Source of the DNA: Holothuria scabra
Taxonomy: Eukaryota; Echinodermata; Holothuroidea; Aspidochirotida; Holothuriidae
Assembly: GCA_037179385.1 (NCBI GenBank)
Contig: CM074179.1
Coordinates: forward strand, 34,931,905-34,995,904
Reading direction: 5' to 3'
DNA: 64,000 nucleotides
Part shown: piece after piece, positions 1-11,799 of the stretch
Layout of the letters: the number at the start of each line of letters is the position of its first letter
Position numbering within the stretch: position 1 is the first letter of the stretch
The notes under the pieces: model-generated
What the model was told of the DNA's origin: nothing
Seen by the model: only the letters and a program-made list of their open reading frames with translations
Databases searched by the model: none
Program-made: the position numbers and the translations under genes

Positions 1-64
1 ATTGCGTTTGAGAGGATATGAGAAAAACGTTTTTGTTATCTTTCTAATGCATTTCTTTACGAAG

Positions 65-332
65 GTTTTGCAGAGACGCATCCCAGACTCCACACGAGAC
101 TTCTATCTTTCTTGGAGTTCCTACAAACACGGATTTGGGGAATTGGACGAAGACTTTTGGCTTGGAAATGATAAAATTCACTACCTCACGAGTCAAAGAG
201 ACTATCAACTCCGTATTGATATGATTGACTCTGGTAACAGGCATTACAGAGCCGTGTATAACGGATTTCGTATCGGAAATGAAGGAACCAAGTATCGAAT
301 CACTGTACTTGGAAGTTACAGTGGAAATGCAG
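65..332 (+). CDS. Gene A, penultimate exon: FReD middle (B) subdomain
   Basis: Gene A is cut by the left window edge; only its last two coding exons are present. This exon follows an acceptor AG at 63-64 and ends at a GT donor (gttagt) at 333. It opens in phase 0 with Val-Leu-Gln-Arg-Arg, the equivalent of the canonical FReD WTVFQRR motif. It continues through the W..Y..GFG..FWLGN..I..LT block and the (Y/Q)LRIDM strand typical of fibrinogen C-terminal domains. Length is 268 nt, ending in phase 1, identical in length and phase to the matching exons of gene C (24529-24796) and gene D (63728-63995). No stop or frameshift is visible. Confidence 0.9.
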
Positions 333-2378
333 GTTAGTTTGAAACTCAGAGCTGATAAAATGCTAAAGATTATTTCAAGTAAATCGCTCCAAATTAAAAG
401 AAAAACCCTTTCTTTTGATGTTCGTCAAGTGAACGTTGAAGATGTTGTAGTAATTGTATCGACCAAAAATCAATTTTCAAAGCTTAAAGGCAAACTGGTA
501 ATGAAAACGGTTATTGAATTAGCATGAAGTATTAATAATTTTATTTAATGTATTTCACAATTGAAATATTTATATGAACATGAACTTCAATAATAAAAAG
601 GTTTCATTACCTAAAGTTTAAGAAGTTCCTACGAAATATGAAATTGACTGTTCAGTTGTGTTTTTTCACCCCAGTGAAAATATCATGACAGGAGTTACTC
701 TCAAAAAGGTATACGCAATTCGGTATTGGACCTGTCTTAATAAAAACATTGGCACCAGATCAACTAAGGCTTTAAGTTTAAAAAGTCTAAAAATGCTAAA
801 TATGTTTTTCTGTATTCCCTCTCACTGTCACCGGATATCATATTGTCATAGTCTTAATTTTACAATCTTATCTTAAATTCTCTCAGTTTCCTCTTTATCA
901 TGTCTATGATATTTCACAGATTGAAGTGCAACAAAAGGTAATTGAAGTAAGTTCGAATGAACGTACTTTAAAACGTGTGGTGGAACGTGCTAGAGACAAG
1001 CGACCAATAAAACTGTAAACAATAGGTCTGTCTTACTTAAATAATTGCATACCCTGTTGTTCAAATCATTGTTTTGGGGCAATTTAAGACTACGTTGCAG
1101 GTTATACACAGTGAAACATTACTACGATAGGCTAACAGTTTTGTTTCAATCCAAAATTAAAACACTTGATCTGGTTAAATTTCAAAACCAAGGCGCAATA
1201 AAGAGGGGTTATTCAAAAAATCGATGTAACTTTAAAAGAATAAGGCGCAATTTTTTTTTCCGCCTAGAGGCCGAGTTCTCCCAAGAGCCCCCTTTTCCAT
1301 ACCATGTCTCCCCTGAGTCTAAATTCATGGAAATATATAACTTTAAATATTAAAAAGATATTTTCTAATTTAAATTTGCTTATTTTCATAATGCACCAAA
1401 TCCCATTAAAATATCAGTGGGAAGAAAAACTTCTTATCTTTTCAATTCTACAGGAGATAGCTTCAAATGTTTGGGAACTACTCTTTTTAGAATTAAAAAC
1501 ACTTATTTGAAGGAAAAATTTATTTCTGCCTCCAAGTACATGCCTACAACCAAATAAATATTTACAAAGCCTACTAATAAATCGGATATCCATAATAATA
1601 AAACGGTTGTTTGCACTGAGTGCCTCTTTGCACAGATTTTTCCTCATTTGAAGGAAGAACATTATTCGTCCTGAATATATAAATACATTCAAAAGTTGAA
1701 GAAAAAATATATTTGCAGATATTTACAGGTATTAACAGTTCGTATGGATTAACAGCAAGGGATCCTTTCAATTGTTTTCTATTGGAGAAACAACTTAATT
1801 TTAATGCTGAACACATCAACACACACACACACACACACACAAAAAAAAACCCAAAGAAAATGTTAGAGATCTTCAGAAAAATAAATGTTTGGGATCCTCA
1901 GAAACTAAAATGTGAGGGTAATTGAATGATTCTTGAGGAACGGTGATCACCTCCACTGGGCCTCGAGCCCATACCGCCTGCTCTACGAGCAGATGCTTTT
2001 ACAGTATGGCTTTTAAGCCAGTCCTAGCTGTTCGACTTCCAGACAGGGGTCAATGTTTCGACGAGAGTGTGCTTTACAGAGCTGTAGACATCTATTCTTT
2101 TGAAACTCTGAAAGTCAGTTGACATGGATCACTTCAGTAAATGGACAGACAGACAGACAAAAAGATATAGATTGATTGCTAGATAGAGAGACATGTATGG
2201 ATATATAACGGGTGACTGAATATGTATGGTTGTCATTGCGCTAAGTAGTTTGAAAAAGTGAATTTCAGTCAAGGAAACTAAGCAAAACCCCTAATTTTTC
2301 TATACCCCTTCCTTTAACATATCTGTTATTCATACAAAATTTCATTTTCATATTCCATTCACTGATTACTTTCAACAG
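333..2378 (+). other. Gene A last intron (2,046 bp) with (CA)n
   Basis: GT-AG intron between the two FReD exons. It contains a (CA)n microsatellite at about 1819-1840 and a short GACA-type tract near 2142-2160. At 1935-2060 there is a stretch whose reverse strand has a weak tRNA B-box-like motif (GGGCTCGAGGCCC). No coding exon was recognised inside. Confidence 0.7.
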
Positions 2379-2785
2379 GCTACGACGCTATGAGACATCA
2401 CTTCAACCAACCGTTTAGTACGAGTGGTTCAGACAATGACGGCGGTGATGGTGTTGGGAAATATTGTTATTACTATTTGCATTATTATTGCTATTATGAC
2501 TATTATTACTACCATGGAGGTAACTGTGCTGCTGTACATGGAGGTGCCTGGTGGTACAAACACAGAGGGGAAAGTTCTTCGAGTCCATGTGACCATACCA
2601 CTTATATTGTTAGTAATTGTTATCAGGATAATTGCCGCAACACTGTTTCAGTTTCATACAGCTGCGCGTTTTCAAATTTGAACGGTAAACAAAGTGGACG
2701 TAAAGGACAAACTATTTTTTGGCACGGTCTTTCTGGAAATGTTTGTGGAATCAAATACACAGAAATGAAAGTGCGCCCTCTTTAA
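2379..2785 (+). CDS. Gene A, terminal exon: FReD P subdomain with Tyr-rich insertion
   Basis: The acceptor is ttcaacag at 2371-2378. The phase-1 junction rebuilds Gly (G|GC) and reads on as Tyr-Asp-Ala-Met-Arg-His-His. The exon ends with the FReD signature KYTEMKVRPL and a TAA at 2783-2785. Two insertions set it apart from an ordinary FReD. A Tyr-rich tract containing two Cys lies between the Asp-Asn-Asp calcium-site motif and the Asn-Cys-Ala of the last disulphide. A second stretch of about 35 residues with extra Cys lies between GAWWYK and SNLNG. The tract here is interrupted by Leu, His and Asp, so it is less pure than in gene C. The reading frame is intact. Lectin-like ligand binding is the family expectation, not shown here. 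Confidence 0.88.
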
Positions 2786-3429
2786 TGACTTGTATTAGCA
2801 TCACACGTTTTCAAAAAACGGGTAATGCTTTTTGGATTTTACCTGGGAAGGCGTTGACCAAAATTTGTATAGAGCCACAAATTCAATAGGAACCGTGGAT
2901 TAGAATAACAATGTTCAGCTCTTTCATATGTTTTAAAGAATATTGAAGCACATAAACGGTCGCAGGATGTTAATGCCAGCTGGATTGATACAGAGTAAAT
3001 TATAGAATTCAAAATTCGAAAATGTGTTTTTATTTATTTATTTTTGGCAACAATTAATCCAATACGGACACTACACGGCAGAAAAAGTTCGTCAAATTAG
3101 TTCCGCCTATTTTTTTCCCTTTCATATAGATCTAATAAACTCACATAACATTATAGTTGCAGATTAATCCCTTTGATAAACAAAGCTTTAAATTAATGAT
3201 GATTTGTAGCTTATTTCATCTTTTGTCAATAGAAATAAATCCCGGCATAGGAGGCACCATGGAAGACCATACTTTTTTATTTAATTGGTGAATAGTTCTG
3301 AAAATAAATCTCTGAACTATTAAAGCGTATACATGACCACTGGTCCATCGAAATGAAGCTTCGTTTCTAAAGACTGAACTACCCGGGAAACTTCAAAAGG
3401 GATATTAGTTTGATTTTTTTTCTACATGC
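2786..3429 (+). other. Gene A 3' flank, probable 3' UTR
   Basis: No gene is seen. The first AATAAA after the stop is at about 3134-3139, with further copies near 3234 and 3304. An ATTTATTTATTT run lies near 3030. Which poly(A) signal is used cannot be told from the sequence. Confidence 0.35.
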
Positions 3430-4186
3430 AGACTCAACGAAAAGGGGGGTATAAAAGGACATTTGCCGTTTGAGACACAAGTCAACTACGGTGCTTTTTT
3501 CTCAACTTTTCCTTAATTTCGAATTATTCCTAATAAAAGTTCCATGTTTGTATTTATTAGTTTTATACGTTAAAGCAAAATTTCGCTTCGAACGCTCTAA
3601 ATTGCAACCCTTAAAGCAGTAAGTGGTCAATCATAAGACAGTCAGAGGTAAACTCTTCCGAGCCTCTACAGTGCCGTTAACCTAATTTTTTTTTCAAATA
3701 TAAGCTTCTAATTTTTAAACATTTTGTCTTAAAAAGGCAACCAGGTTTCTTGAGCTTTTTGAATGTCGCCGAGAAGCCTCAATCCGCACTCCTTAGATAA
3801 CATTATGAAATTACAAGGCTCTTCAGTCGACATGCTCTCCAGAGATATGCAAATAGGAAACGCAGATTTTTTGATAGTGCCCAAAATATTCAAATTTCTT
3901 AACAGAAAGCCCTGAATCTGACATTTTTCTTTTAACACAAGCTCCATATTTACAAATGTGTAAATGGACCGTGCCTCGGAAATGTCGTCCCTATTACAGT
4001 AGTGTTCGCACTTCCAAAAAAAAAAAAAAACGGATTTCTTTTTTTTAAATTGTTCTTGCTCGTAGGAAAAAAGCGAGAAATTTAGCAATCATGAAAATGT
4101 ACCTTTTGGTCAAAGGGGTAGGGTGAGGCACATGATCCAAAATTGTCCCGCCCCCACCCACTTTCAAATTGCTTCCTACGCCACTG
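3430..4186 (-). mobile_element. hAT-like non-autonomous element, CAGTGGCGTAG end (reverse orientation)
   Basis: The right end reads tcctacgccactg, the reverse complement of the terminal motif shared by the other elements in this nest. The last 90 bp match 7213-7271 plus 9328-9400. The body (gccgagaagcctcaatccgcactccttag) is the reverse complement of part of the element at 11007-11707. The left boundary is approximate because no clear terminal repeat was found. Confidence 0.55.
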
Positions 4187-5749
4187 TTAATAACTAAAGA
4201 AAGAAGTGAACTTACAAACCACGCGCGTGCGATGACCAAGACAGCCCTAGTTAGTAGTGAGTTTTGATAGAGCGCCTACTGAAAGTGAAGCTAGCAAGCG
4301 TGATTGTGGATAAATTAGGGCTAGGGACGGCATTCGCTAAACGAAGGTGAGTGGCAGTAATTCCCCGAGCCGAAGGGTGTACTGGACTGGAAAGCATGGG
4401 CATACACTTACAATTTTGTCTACACAAGGGGTCCATTGTTCCCAGGTGGGGAGGGAGAAGGTCGTCAGATAGACCCACTCCTGCCGCTACCTCTAAAATG
4501 TGTATCTTTGGTGTTTTAGGGTGTAAGGCAGATTTATCTTGATGTAATTTCCCATGACTTAAACCCTCGGCTTATTTTCCTGCTAACATTACATAATTTG
4601 ACCTTTAACCCCATCTAATTTGCATATTAATGTGAATATTAATATTTCCCTGTATTTATCAGTTGATATCTTTTTACAGAATATAAGGTCCCAAATCTCA
4701 CATCAGTCAATGACTGGACCGTAAATATATGGAGAAAGAAGATTTTTGACATAAAGAGGGCGCCCTTCGAACTTAAAACGTAAAAACGGCGCAGAAAAGC
4801 CCCGATATCCCTTGATTTTCGGAATCATCGACCCAAAATTGACCAAATCCACTTAGTCTCATTACTTTCTCTTTCGGGTGACGATACCCAACCCCCCCCC
4901 CCCCGCCCCCCTCTCCGCCCGGTCTATAAATGTAACTGTTGACTTATGCTAAAGAAAAACAACTTTGATTTTTAATAGCTAATTTAGAAATGAAGTAACA
5001 CATATCAGCTTAAAAACATGACTTCAAATATTATCATTTTGTTTTATTTTATTTAGTTGTAGTTTCCATGTTAACAACAGCCGCAGCGGGATTGGCTTTT
5101 GATGTACTGTACTTGATTGTAACAAATGATCACTTTTTTCATTATTTAAAAAAGTTTAGTTGTAAAATATTTCTCATTTACTGTACATCATGGTAATTTA
5201 AATACAAATATTCATACTCTGTAACGTACTGAATCGGTAATTACGAAATGAAATTCATAGTCGAGTATTTTTAAGTATTTTTCGTGAAAATGTGCACGCA
5301 CAATTCAACTCAAAGGCGGATATAAGGAAATTTGTTTGGGGGGCAAACTTAACTTGCGACAAAGACGTCTCACACACAGTATCAGGAGATGTCGTGCAAA
5401 AATATATATATATATTTTTTGGAGGGGGCATGAGAAGTGGTGACTGACTGCCCGAAAGACTATCTAAGCGGAGCGCCACCAACAGTTAGCCCGGAGCGTA
5501 CAGAAAATTTTGAAAAATCACGACCTCTCATATAGCCGGAAATTGCATTTTCCAGGCTTGTAAGTAGGATTCAAGCAGTCGTTATTTTGTGCTGGGCCAT
5601 TGCAATGAAATCTTCATTATAATAAAAAGGAAATGATCAAATTGCAAAATGATCAGGATTGTACCAGATAAATTGTACTGGCTCCTTTACAGGACGATGT
5701 GACATTTTATCATTTTCTTTGTCGCAAAGTAGAATCTCCATTGAAAAGA

Positions 5750-6318
5750 ATAGACCAGAACCAAATTTTTGTTTAATATGTTAAAGACGACCATATTCTA
5801 AGCACTCTGGTGAAGTTTTCATTCATTGCTCATGTTCGGTTCTCGAGATAATAGCAATTGAAGTTGACACATTTTCTACAAAACTTAAACTTGAACGAAG
5901 CAGGCGCGATGTCATGTATTCATATTGATGGTCAATGTTTTGTTTTGTTTTTATATTTATTTATTATTCTGCTGTTTGACCTTCAATTGATTGGGGATGC
6001 TATCTTGCCCCTAAGGCAGATTAAGTTTTTAAACCTCATTGCTCGGGATGCACTTATGGTAACAACATACCCCAGTTAAGTTGTATAAATATGGTGCTAA
6101 ATTGTAGAGAAAAACAACTAAACATTGTCCATGAATGTGAACAAATGACATGACGCCTACTTGTAGCAAGTTCAGTCTTTGTAGAAAATATGTCAACTTC
6201 AATTCTAATATCTCGAGAACCAAACATGGGAAATGAGTAAAATTTTCACCAGTAAGCTATGCCTAGAATATGTTCCTCTGCAAAATATCAAACATAAATT
6301 TGGTTCTGGACTTTTTTG
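5750..6318. repeat. Foldback element: long inverted repeat
   Basis: The arm at about 5750-5955 and the arm at about 6105-6318 are diverged reverse complements. Landmarks in both are the strings near TTCTCGAGATA, GAAGTTGACA, ATTTTCTACAAA and GTCATGT. Translating either arm outward gives the same peptide-like string, which explains the two similar short ORFs as shadows of one repeat. The unpaired centre is about 150 bp. Confidence 0.7.
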
Positions 6319-6369
6319 TTTCAAGGCGCTGCACATCCGCCTGAAAGTAAATTGAAATCATGACTTTTC

Positions 6370-6444
6370 GCGTTGATAGCGCTACCAGCATAAATAACAG
6401 TACTGATTCAGTCCTGCTATTGGTGCTGGTAGCGCTATCAACGC
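6370..6444. repeat. Perfect 21-bp inverted repeat (hairpin, 33-nt loop)
   Basis: 6370-6390 and 6424-6444 are exact reverse complements; the arm begins GCGTTGATAGCGCTACCAGC. It lies just beyond the foldback element and is the longest perfect short-range hairpin noticed in this part of the window. Confidence 0.85.
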
Positions 6445-7271
6445 TTCTCTGCGGCCGGTACTGGGCTAAGATTTTGATACATTTACGAAATATATCCTTG
6501 ACAATTACGCATTAGTTTATACTTTATAAATAATATATGACATTTCTATGAGATAGAAGTCTAGGATAGTTTGCCTAGATGAAGAAAAAGGCTACTTTTT
6601 ATTCATGTCATATCGAATAACGTTATTTTTGGAAAATTGAAGACCATGCTTTGGAAACGTTTGGGGAGGGACTTGCCCCCCGTGCCCCTATGGGGATCCG
6701 CTTATGATTCAGCTCATGACCTAATTAATCTACAAGATTCAGCCTAACGTTTTTGGACTCTGGCTCATAGAAATCACTTCTGGGAATTAATTTTCCTTTT
6801 TTTCACGTGAAAGTATTAAAGACAAAATGTAGTCACCTCAACATAAAGTAGTATATTAGACTGTCCGGTGTCATGATTGGAATTTTGAGAGTCATGAAAC
6901 AATATTTTTCTCCTCAGATGTGATATTTGCTAGTTGCTACTGCTTGGCTTACCTTGAAATAAGTAACTTTGAAGTTTTAGATATGATGAAAGCTACTTTG
7001 AAGAGAAGTAAGAAGAAAATTGTGAGATTTAGCTGTTGTTTCGAAAAAGTTTGGGGCAACTGCCCTTTCCCTTTAAGTATTTCTCCTTTTTTTACATATT
7101 TGTACAAACTATAGCATAAATACACATGCATCACATTATAACGTCTAAATTTTGTAGCAGTAACTTAAAAGTTTCGTGATGTTTCTTGTTCACCACAATA
7201 TAGCACAACATGCAGCGGCGTAGGAAGCAATATGAAAGTGGGAGGGAGGGACCGAACAATTTTGGACTATG

Positions 7272-9319
7272 CAGGGGCGTAGCTAGGGTTTGTGGCGCCC
7301 GGGGCAAGAAACGAAATTGGCGCCCCTACCCCCATCTTCGGGGGTATCTTATGAATACTTACACCACTCGAGATCTTAAATAGAACAAATTTTAAAGCAG
7401 TGGCGTAGCCAAGATGGAATTTTTAGGGGGCTGGGTAACAAGTGGGGGGGGGGGGGTTTGGTACCTCCGAGTGCCAGGCGCGGCAAGACTATCTAAGGGG
7501 AGCGCCACCATCGTTCGGCGCGGAGCGTACAAGAAAATTTTGGGTTTTACAAACCCTCCAGATGGCTTGAAACGACACTTCCCACGTGTTTTGAGTTGGA
7601 TAAACCCAGCCTTGAAAATATGAATCTCACATCTGCCACTTCTCAAATAGTGAGAATAAAAATTCAAGTTATGAAAAATGATAATACATACACTTTTTAG
7701 GGACCCAAAATCTGGGCATTTCTGATCTGTGGCCTGGGGGATGAGACTAAAGGGAACCGGTATCTCCCTTTCCCTTGGGAAAAATTGTGAACTTCAGGAG
7801 AACGTAGATCGCAAATGCGGCAATATTTGAATGGATTTCAGCTTTATTAGGAAAACCAAAATTAGTTGTGTCCCCCTCTAAGAAACTTTCTCTGCGTTAG
7901 ATTTGCTAGATGCAAAATGGTGCTATGTTTGGCAAAACTTTGAACTGATTACAGGCCTATGCTTTAGGATTTTGCTATTTGGGGAGCTTGAAAAGTTTCA
8001 AAATACTCATTTTTAGTCTTTGTAGAGATTTTACAAGTGACATACGTACTACCAAAGAAACAATGTTTTCTGGTTTTCGGTGGTGTCTAGATACAAAATG
8101 GTGTAGTATTTGTTCAGTCATCGGTACATTATGTAGTCAAATTAAAGTTCTGCGAGTTAATCTCTCAAAATATTTAAACCGCAAAGCAGAAGTGTGGATC
8201 ATGCGGGAAACACATAAAATCCGGACCTTGTGGAAATTTTTCAAATCCGCGAGGTTGCCAATGCCACTTAATAAAAAGAGAACTTGTCGAAAAAATCGTT
8301 CCACAGTGGCACTTGTCATGGGAAGGAGTGAGGCACGACATAGGCCTACTTGTTAGGGATGGAAGAGAAGAATTATTCGAAGGCAGTACCTTACCATTAA
8401 GGCATATTTTGTGTATGATAAAGTATAGGAATGGTCGTGTAAGAATGGTCTCCAGTGTATGATTGCCTTGTTTTCAGTAAATCAACCAGCTATCCGAAAG
8501 GCAGAAAGGGTTTTAACCTAACAAAGTCACATTCGAGTTTGTCGTCGAGACGTTCGTTTCATCTTCGAAGTGAAATGCAATAAATGACAGTGCAGATTAT
8601 ATACGGTATCTAATTTAGTGAAAGTAGGCATTTTGAAGTAATTACTTGATTTCATACCTACGTGCACACAAAATGTGTTTTACACTCATTCATGCATGTT
8701 TTCTTAATTGTTACACATTTTATTTCTTTACTGCTTTAGAAGGAAATACTTCAAAGTTTTTTTTTATTTTTTATTTTTTTTTATTTCCGTTCAAACATTT
8801 TATTTTTTTCTTAATTTCTCTACCAGGAGGCAAAAAATCAGGGGGGGGGGGGGGGGGGAGGCAGGCCATCATCAAAATATAATGTATTGGTTTCCTCAAA
8901 CTCGATGCTGAGGAGTGCCAGTGCAATTAGTCTTGGCTGTCCCATGGTAGCTCTGAAATGAGGGAGAATAAGTGTTAACTTGCTGAAAGACCGTTCACAA
9001 CTGGCTATGGAAATAGCCACAGTGAGCATAATCTGAATAGCAACTATAGTTGTTATTCTGAATAACAACTATGTATGGTTAGCCAGCGAGAATTCTCGCA
9101 ACACTTGATGGATTGTTGCCGATTTATGCGTTTTCTCTAGTTTACATTGAGATTTTATTGTGTCAATATTAATAAATTATTTTATTAAAAAAATGCTATA
9201 TCAATGCAAATGGTAGGCCTAACATTTTTTTAGTGATCTCGATTTGGCGCCCCCCTAGAGGTGGCGTCCGGGCAACTTGCCCCCCCCCCCTTGCCCCCTA
9301 GGTACTAGCTACGCCACTG
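7272..9319. mobile_element. hAT-family element, 2,048 bp, perfect 8-bp TSD
   Basis: The left end is CAGGGGCGTAGCTAGG and the right end is CTAGCTACGCCACTG. The 8-bp duplication GGACTATG occurs at 7264-7271 and again at 9320-9327 with no mismatch, the length expected for hAT transposition. The element contains a remnant of the hAT transposase C-terminus on the minus strand. A further CAGTGGCGTAGC end at about 7401 suggests another insertion inside it. Poly-G runs at about 7443-7456 and 8841-8858 lie within. Confidence 0.85.
8845..9068 (-). pseudogene. hAT transposase C-terminal dimerisation domain fragment
   Basis: The minus-strand peptide reads LTVAISIASCERSFSKL, then LILPHFRATMGQPRL and ALALLSIE. 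This is the conserved hAT dimerisation block (V..ASxERSFSxLxxIxxxxRxxMxxxRLxxLxxLxIE). It runs into a Pro stretch encoded by the poly-G/C tract. No N-terminal or catalytic (DDE) part fits between 9068 and the element end at 9319. The element is therefore a deleted copy that could not make its own transposase. Confidence 0.75.
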
Positions 9320-9477
9320 GGACTATGCACCTCACCCAACCCCATTGACGAAAAGTTACATTTTTCATGCTAAAACTTTAGCTTTCTTCTACAAGAAAAA
9401 AAAATAATGCTGTTACTCATTTTCTCAAATGAAACTGTGCACTGGAAAAGGTGAAATTATTCGTTTTTGGCCGGCCA

Positions 9478-10954
9478 CAGTGGCTTAGCTACTGGAGGGG
9501 GAGGGGCAGGGGGGAAAGTTGCCCCTTGGAAAATAATTTGGGGAAATTTGAGGAAATTGAGGAAATTCGATGAATTTTCCTATTCTAACAAAAGTTTCTC
9601 AAAATTTTTGTTAGAATAAGAAATTGTGAGACATTTCTCATATATAATTTGTATTTTCATGCAACAAATTTACCCAGATTTCGTCAGTGTCGCATGATCC
9701 GGTCGACTCGCGTTCCACAGAAATGTTCTCGCCGTGCAGCAGATTGAATGTTCCATTGTATAAGCGAGGGTAGTTTGATCACTGCATCCTAGTGCACAAG
9801 AAGCTGTTATTCAGGAATTGAATTACAGCTGATACAGTACAACTAACACTGCAAGGTTGTAAACACCTTGATCACCTTTTACAAACTCCCTGCGTTGTAC
9901 ACTTTGGGAATTCAGTGAAAGGATGTGAAAACTGACAAGTCACTAACGTAGACCCCCGAGGTTTTATTGTCCTAAAAGGTAGCAGTGGGAGGGGTTTAAA
10001 CTATACCAATTTTACTCTGTGTACAAAACCATGGATAAGGGGTCTGATTTTTCGAAATTTTCTCTACACTCCTCACCAACCAATGGTGGCACTTCGCTCA
10101 GTTTTTTGGGGCAAAATTACATTTTGGGGGTCGAAGTAGCTCTTAACTCTCTGATGACATTGCAGTTTGTGAACATATTTTGAAGTAAGCGAGTTGCAAA
10201 CGACAATAGAAGATAGCAACTCCTTAGATTCTTCGTATAAGTCTGGAAAATGCTGTTTCCGGCCATCTGAGGGGTCTGATTTTTCGAAATTTTCTCAACG
10301 CTCCGCGCCAACCAATGGTGGCACTCCGCTTAGATAATCTTTATGACAAAATAACGTTTTGTGGAGAGGAAAACCGCAAATCCTAAACCGACCAATGCTC
10401 TTTTATTTTGACTACTAGAAGTATGCAAATTTAATGACAAGTTTTACTTCGTAAGGTAGCTTAAATGGCCTAAGAATGCATGTAAAGACACGAACGTTTC
10501 AGTTTTATCCTCATTACCCACAAAGATTCAACTTTTAACACTTTTACTGTCAATCTCGAAAATCTTGCACCATTTTGCATCTAGGTACCTTGAAAACGTC
10601 AAAAATTTCAAAGGAGAGGGACACCCATCCCCTTAGACCCCTCCTCTAGGCTGGCGATCACTTTACATACTGCATCCCCCTTCAGAGAATTCCTGCGTAC
10701 GCCACTGCGTTAGTACATACAAATAAACCAGATGTTGTTGACCAAAATAAATATACTAAGAGTTGTTATTTCCAAATTGCTCTATGTTTTACATTAAGAT
10801 TAAAGTACAGGTAATATTACATAATGACAAGGTAAAGTTGTTTAACTTGTAAATTTGCATATATTACATAAAATATATACACTTTGACCGGGAAAAGTTT
10901 TGGGGAAATTCCATACCTTTGCCCCCTCTGGAAAATATCCTAGCTACGCCACTG
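9478..10954. mobile_element. hAT-like element, 1,477 bp, 8-bp TSD with one mismatch
   Basis: It starts CAGTGGCTTAGCTACTGG and ends CCTAGCTACGCCACTG. The flanking 8-mers are GCCGGCCA (9470-9477) and GCCAGCCA (10955-10962). It contains two internal direct copies of ctgatttttcgaaattttct followed by a ccaaccaatggtggcact string (near 10050 and 10270), and another TIR-like end near 10705, so it is itself composite. No intact ORF. Confidence 0.75.
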
Positions 10955-11006
10955 GCCAGCCATGCTACACTAGACAGCAATTCCAGTATATAAATGCCCT
11001 CTGCTA

Positions 11007-11707
11007 CAGTGGCGTAGCTAAAAAAATTTTCCAGGGGGGCAAGCACCCAGATTTTCTGATTTTTTCTTAAGTGTGAACACTATTGTATTTTGAACTTAAT
11101 TTGCCGCGCGTGCAGCTCGCCGAATATTTGGGTTCTTTTAGACATTTGTAAATATGGAGCTTGTATTGGAGAAAATAGTTTAGGTCCAGGGTTTCCTTTA
11201 AGGAAATTTGAATATTTTAGAACCCAGGCAAGAATCTACGTTTCTTATTAGCATATGTCTGAGATGGCATGACGACTGAAAATCGTTGTTGTTACGTAAT
11301 GTTGTCTAAGGAGTGCGGATTGAGCCTTCTTGGCGACATTCAAAAAGCTCCTGAAACTTGCCTTTTTAGACCAAATATGTAAAAATTAAGAAACTATATT
11401 GAAGAAAATTTCAGGGAAGCGGCACTGTAGCGGATCGGGAGAGTTTGCTACTGACTGTTTTATGAGTCACCACTAACTGCATTAGAGGTTGCAAATTAGG
11501 GCTCGCAAAGCGCGCGGAAAATTGGCTTTTTAAACCAAATATGACAAATATGGAGCTTTTATTGGGAAGAATTCGGAATTTTATGAATAAAAAGTTGGAA
11601 AAACCGCACTTTTGTTGATCGGTGTCCCAAATGGCATTTTTCCGAATTTTCCACTTTATCGAGCCAGGGGGACAATCGGCCCCCTGCCCCCTGTAGCTAC
11701 GTCACTG
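11007..11707 (+). mobile_element. hAT-like MITE, 701 bp, 8-bp TSD with one mismatch
   Basis: Ends are CAGTGGCGTAGCTA and TAGCTACGTCACTG. Flanking 8-mers are CTCTGCTA (10999-11006) and CTCTGCAA (11708-11715). It shares its body with the element at 32380-32945 (for example the string around gaattcggaatttnatgaa) and with the reverse copy at 3430-4186. No coding capacity. Confidence 0.78.
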
Positions 11708-11799
11708 CTCTGCAACATCATGAACATTGATAACATAATGTCACTTCAATAACTACAACATCCATCTACAGGGACTACTAAACTGAAAGGTATCTGATG

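Larger units (their letters stand above)
7213..9477 (+). mobile_element. Outer hAT-like element, split by a later insertion
   Basis: It starts with cagcggcgtaggaagcaa, the same end as the element at 4186 read in reverse. Its homology to that element stops at 7271 and resumes at 9328 (cacctcaccc), so it is interrupted by the 7272-9319 insertion. Its right end was not located; homology is visible to about 9400. Confidence 0.55.

Noticed and set aside
1935..2060. tRNA gene or SINE on the minus strand
   Set aside because: Only a B-box-like string is present; no A box or cloverleaf could be built, so it is mentioned only in the intron note.
5858..6223. Two opposed ORFs with similar peptides (ending near HIDGQC / HIHGQC)
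   Set aside because: They are the two arms of one inverted repeat, not two genes.
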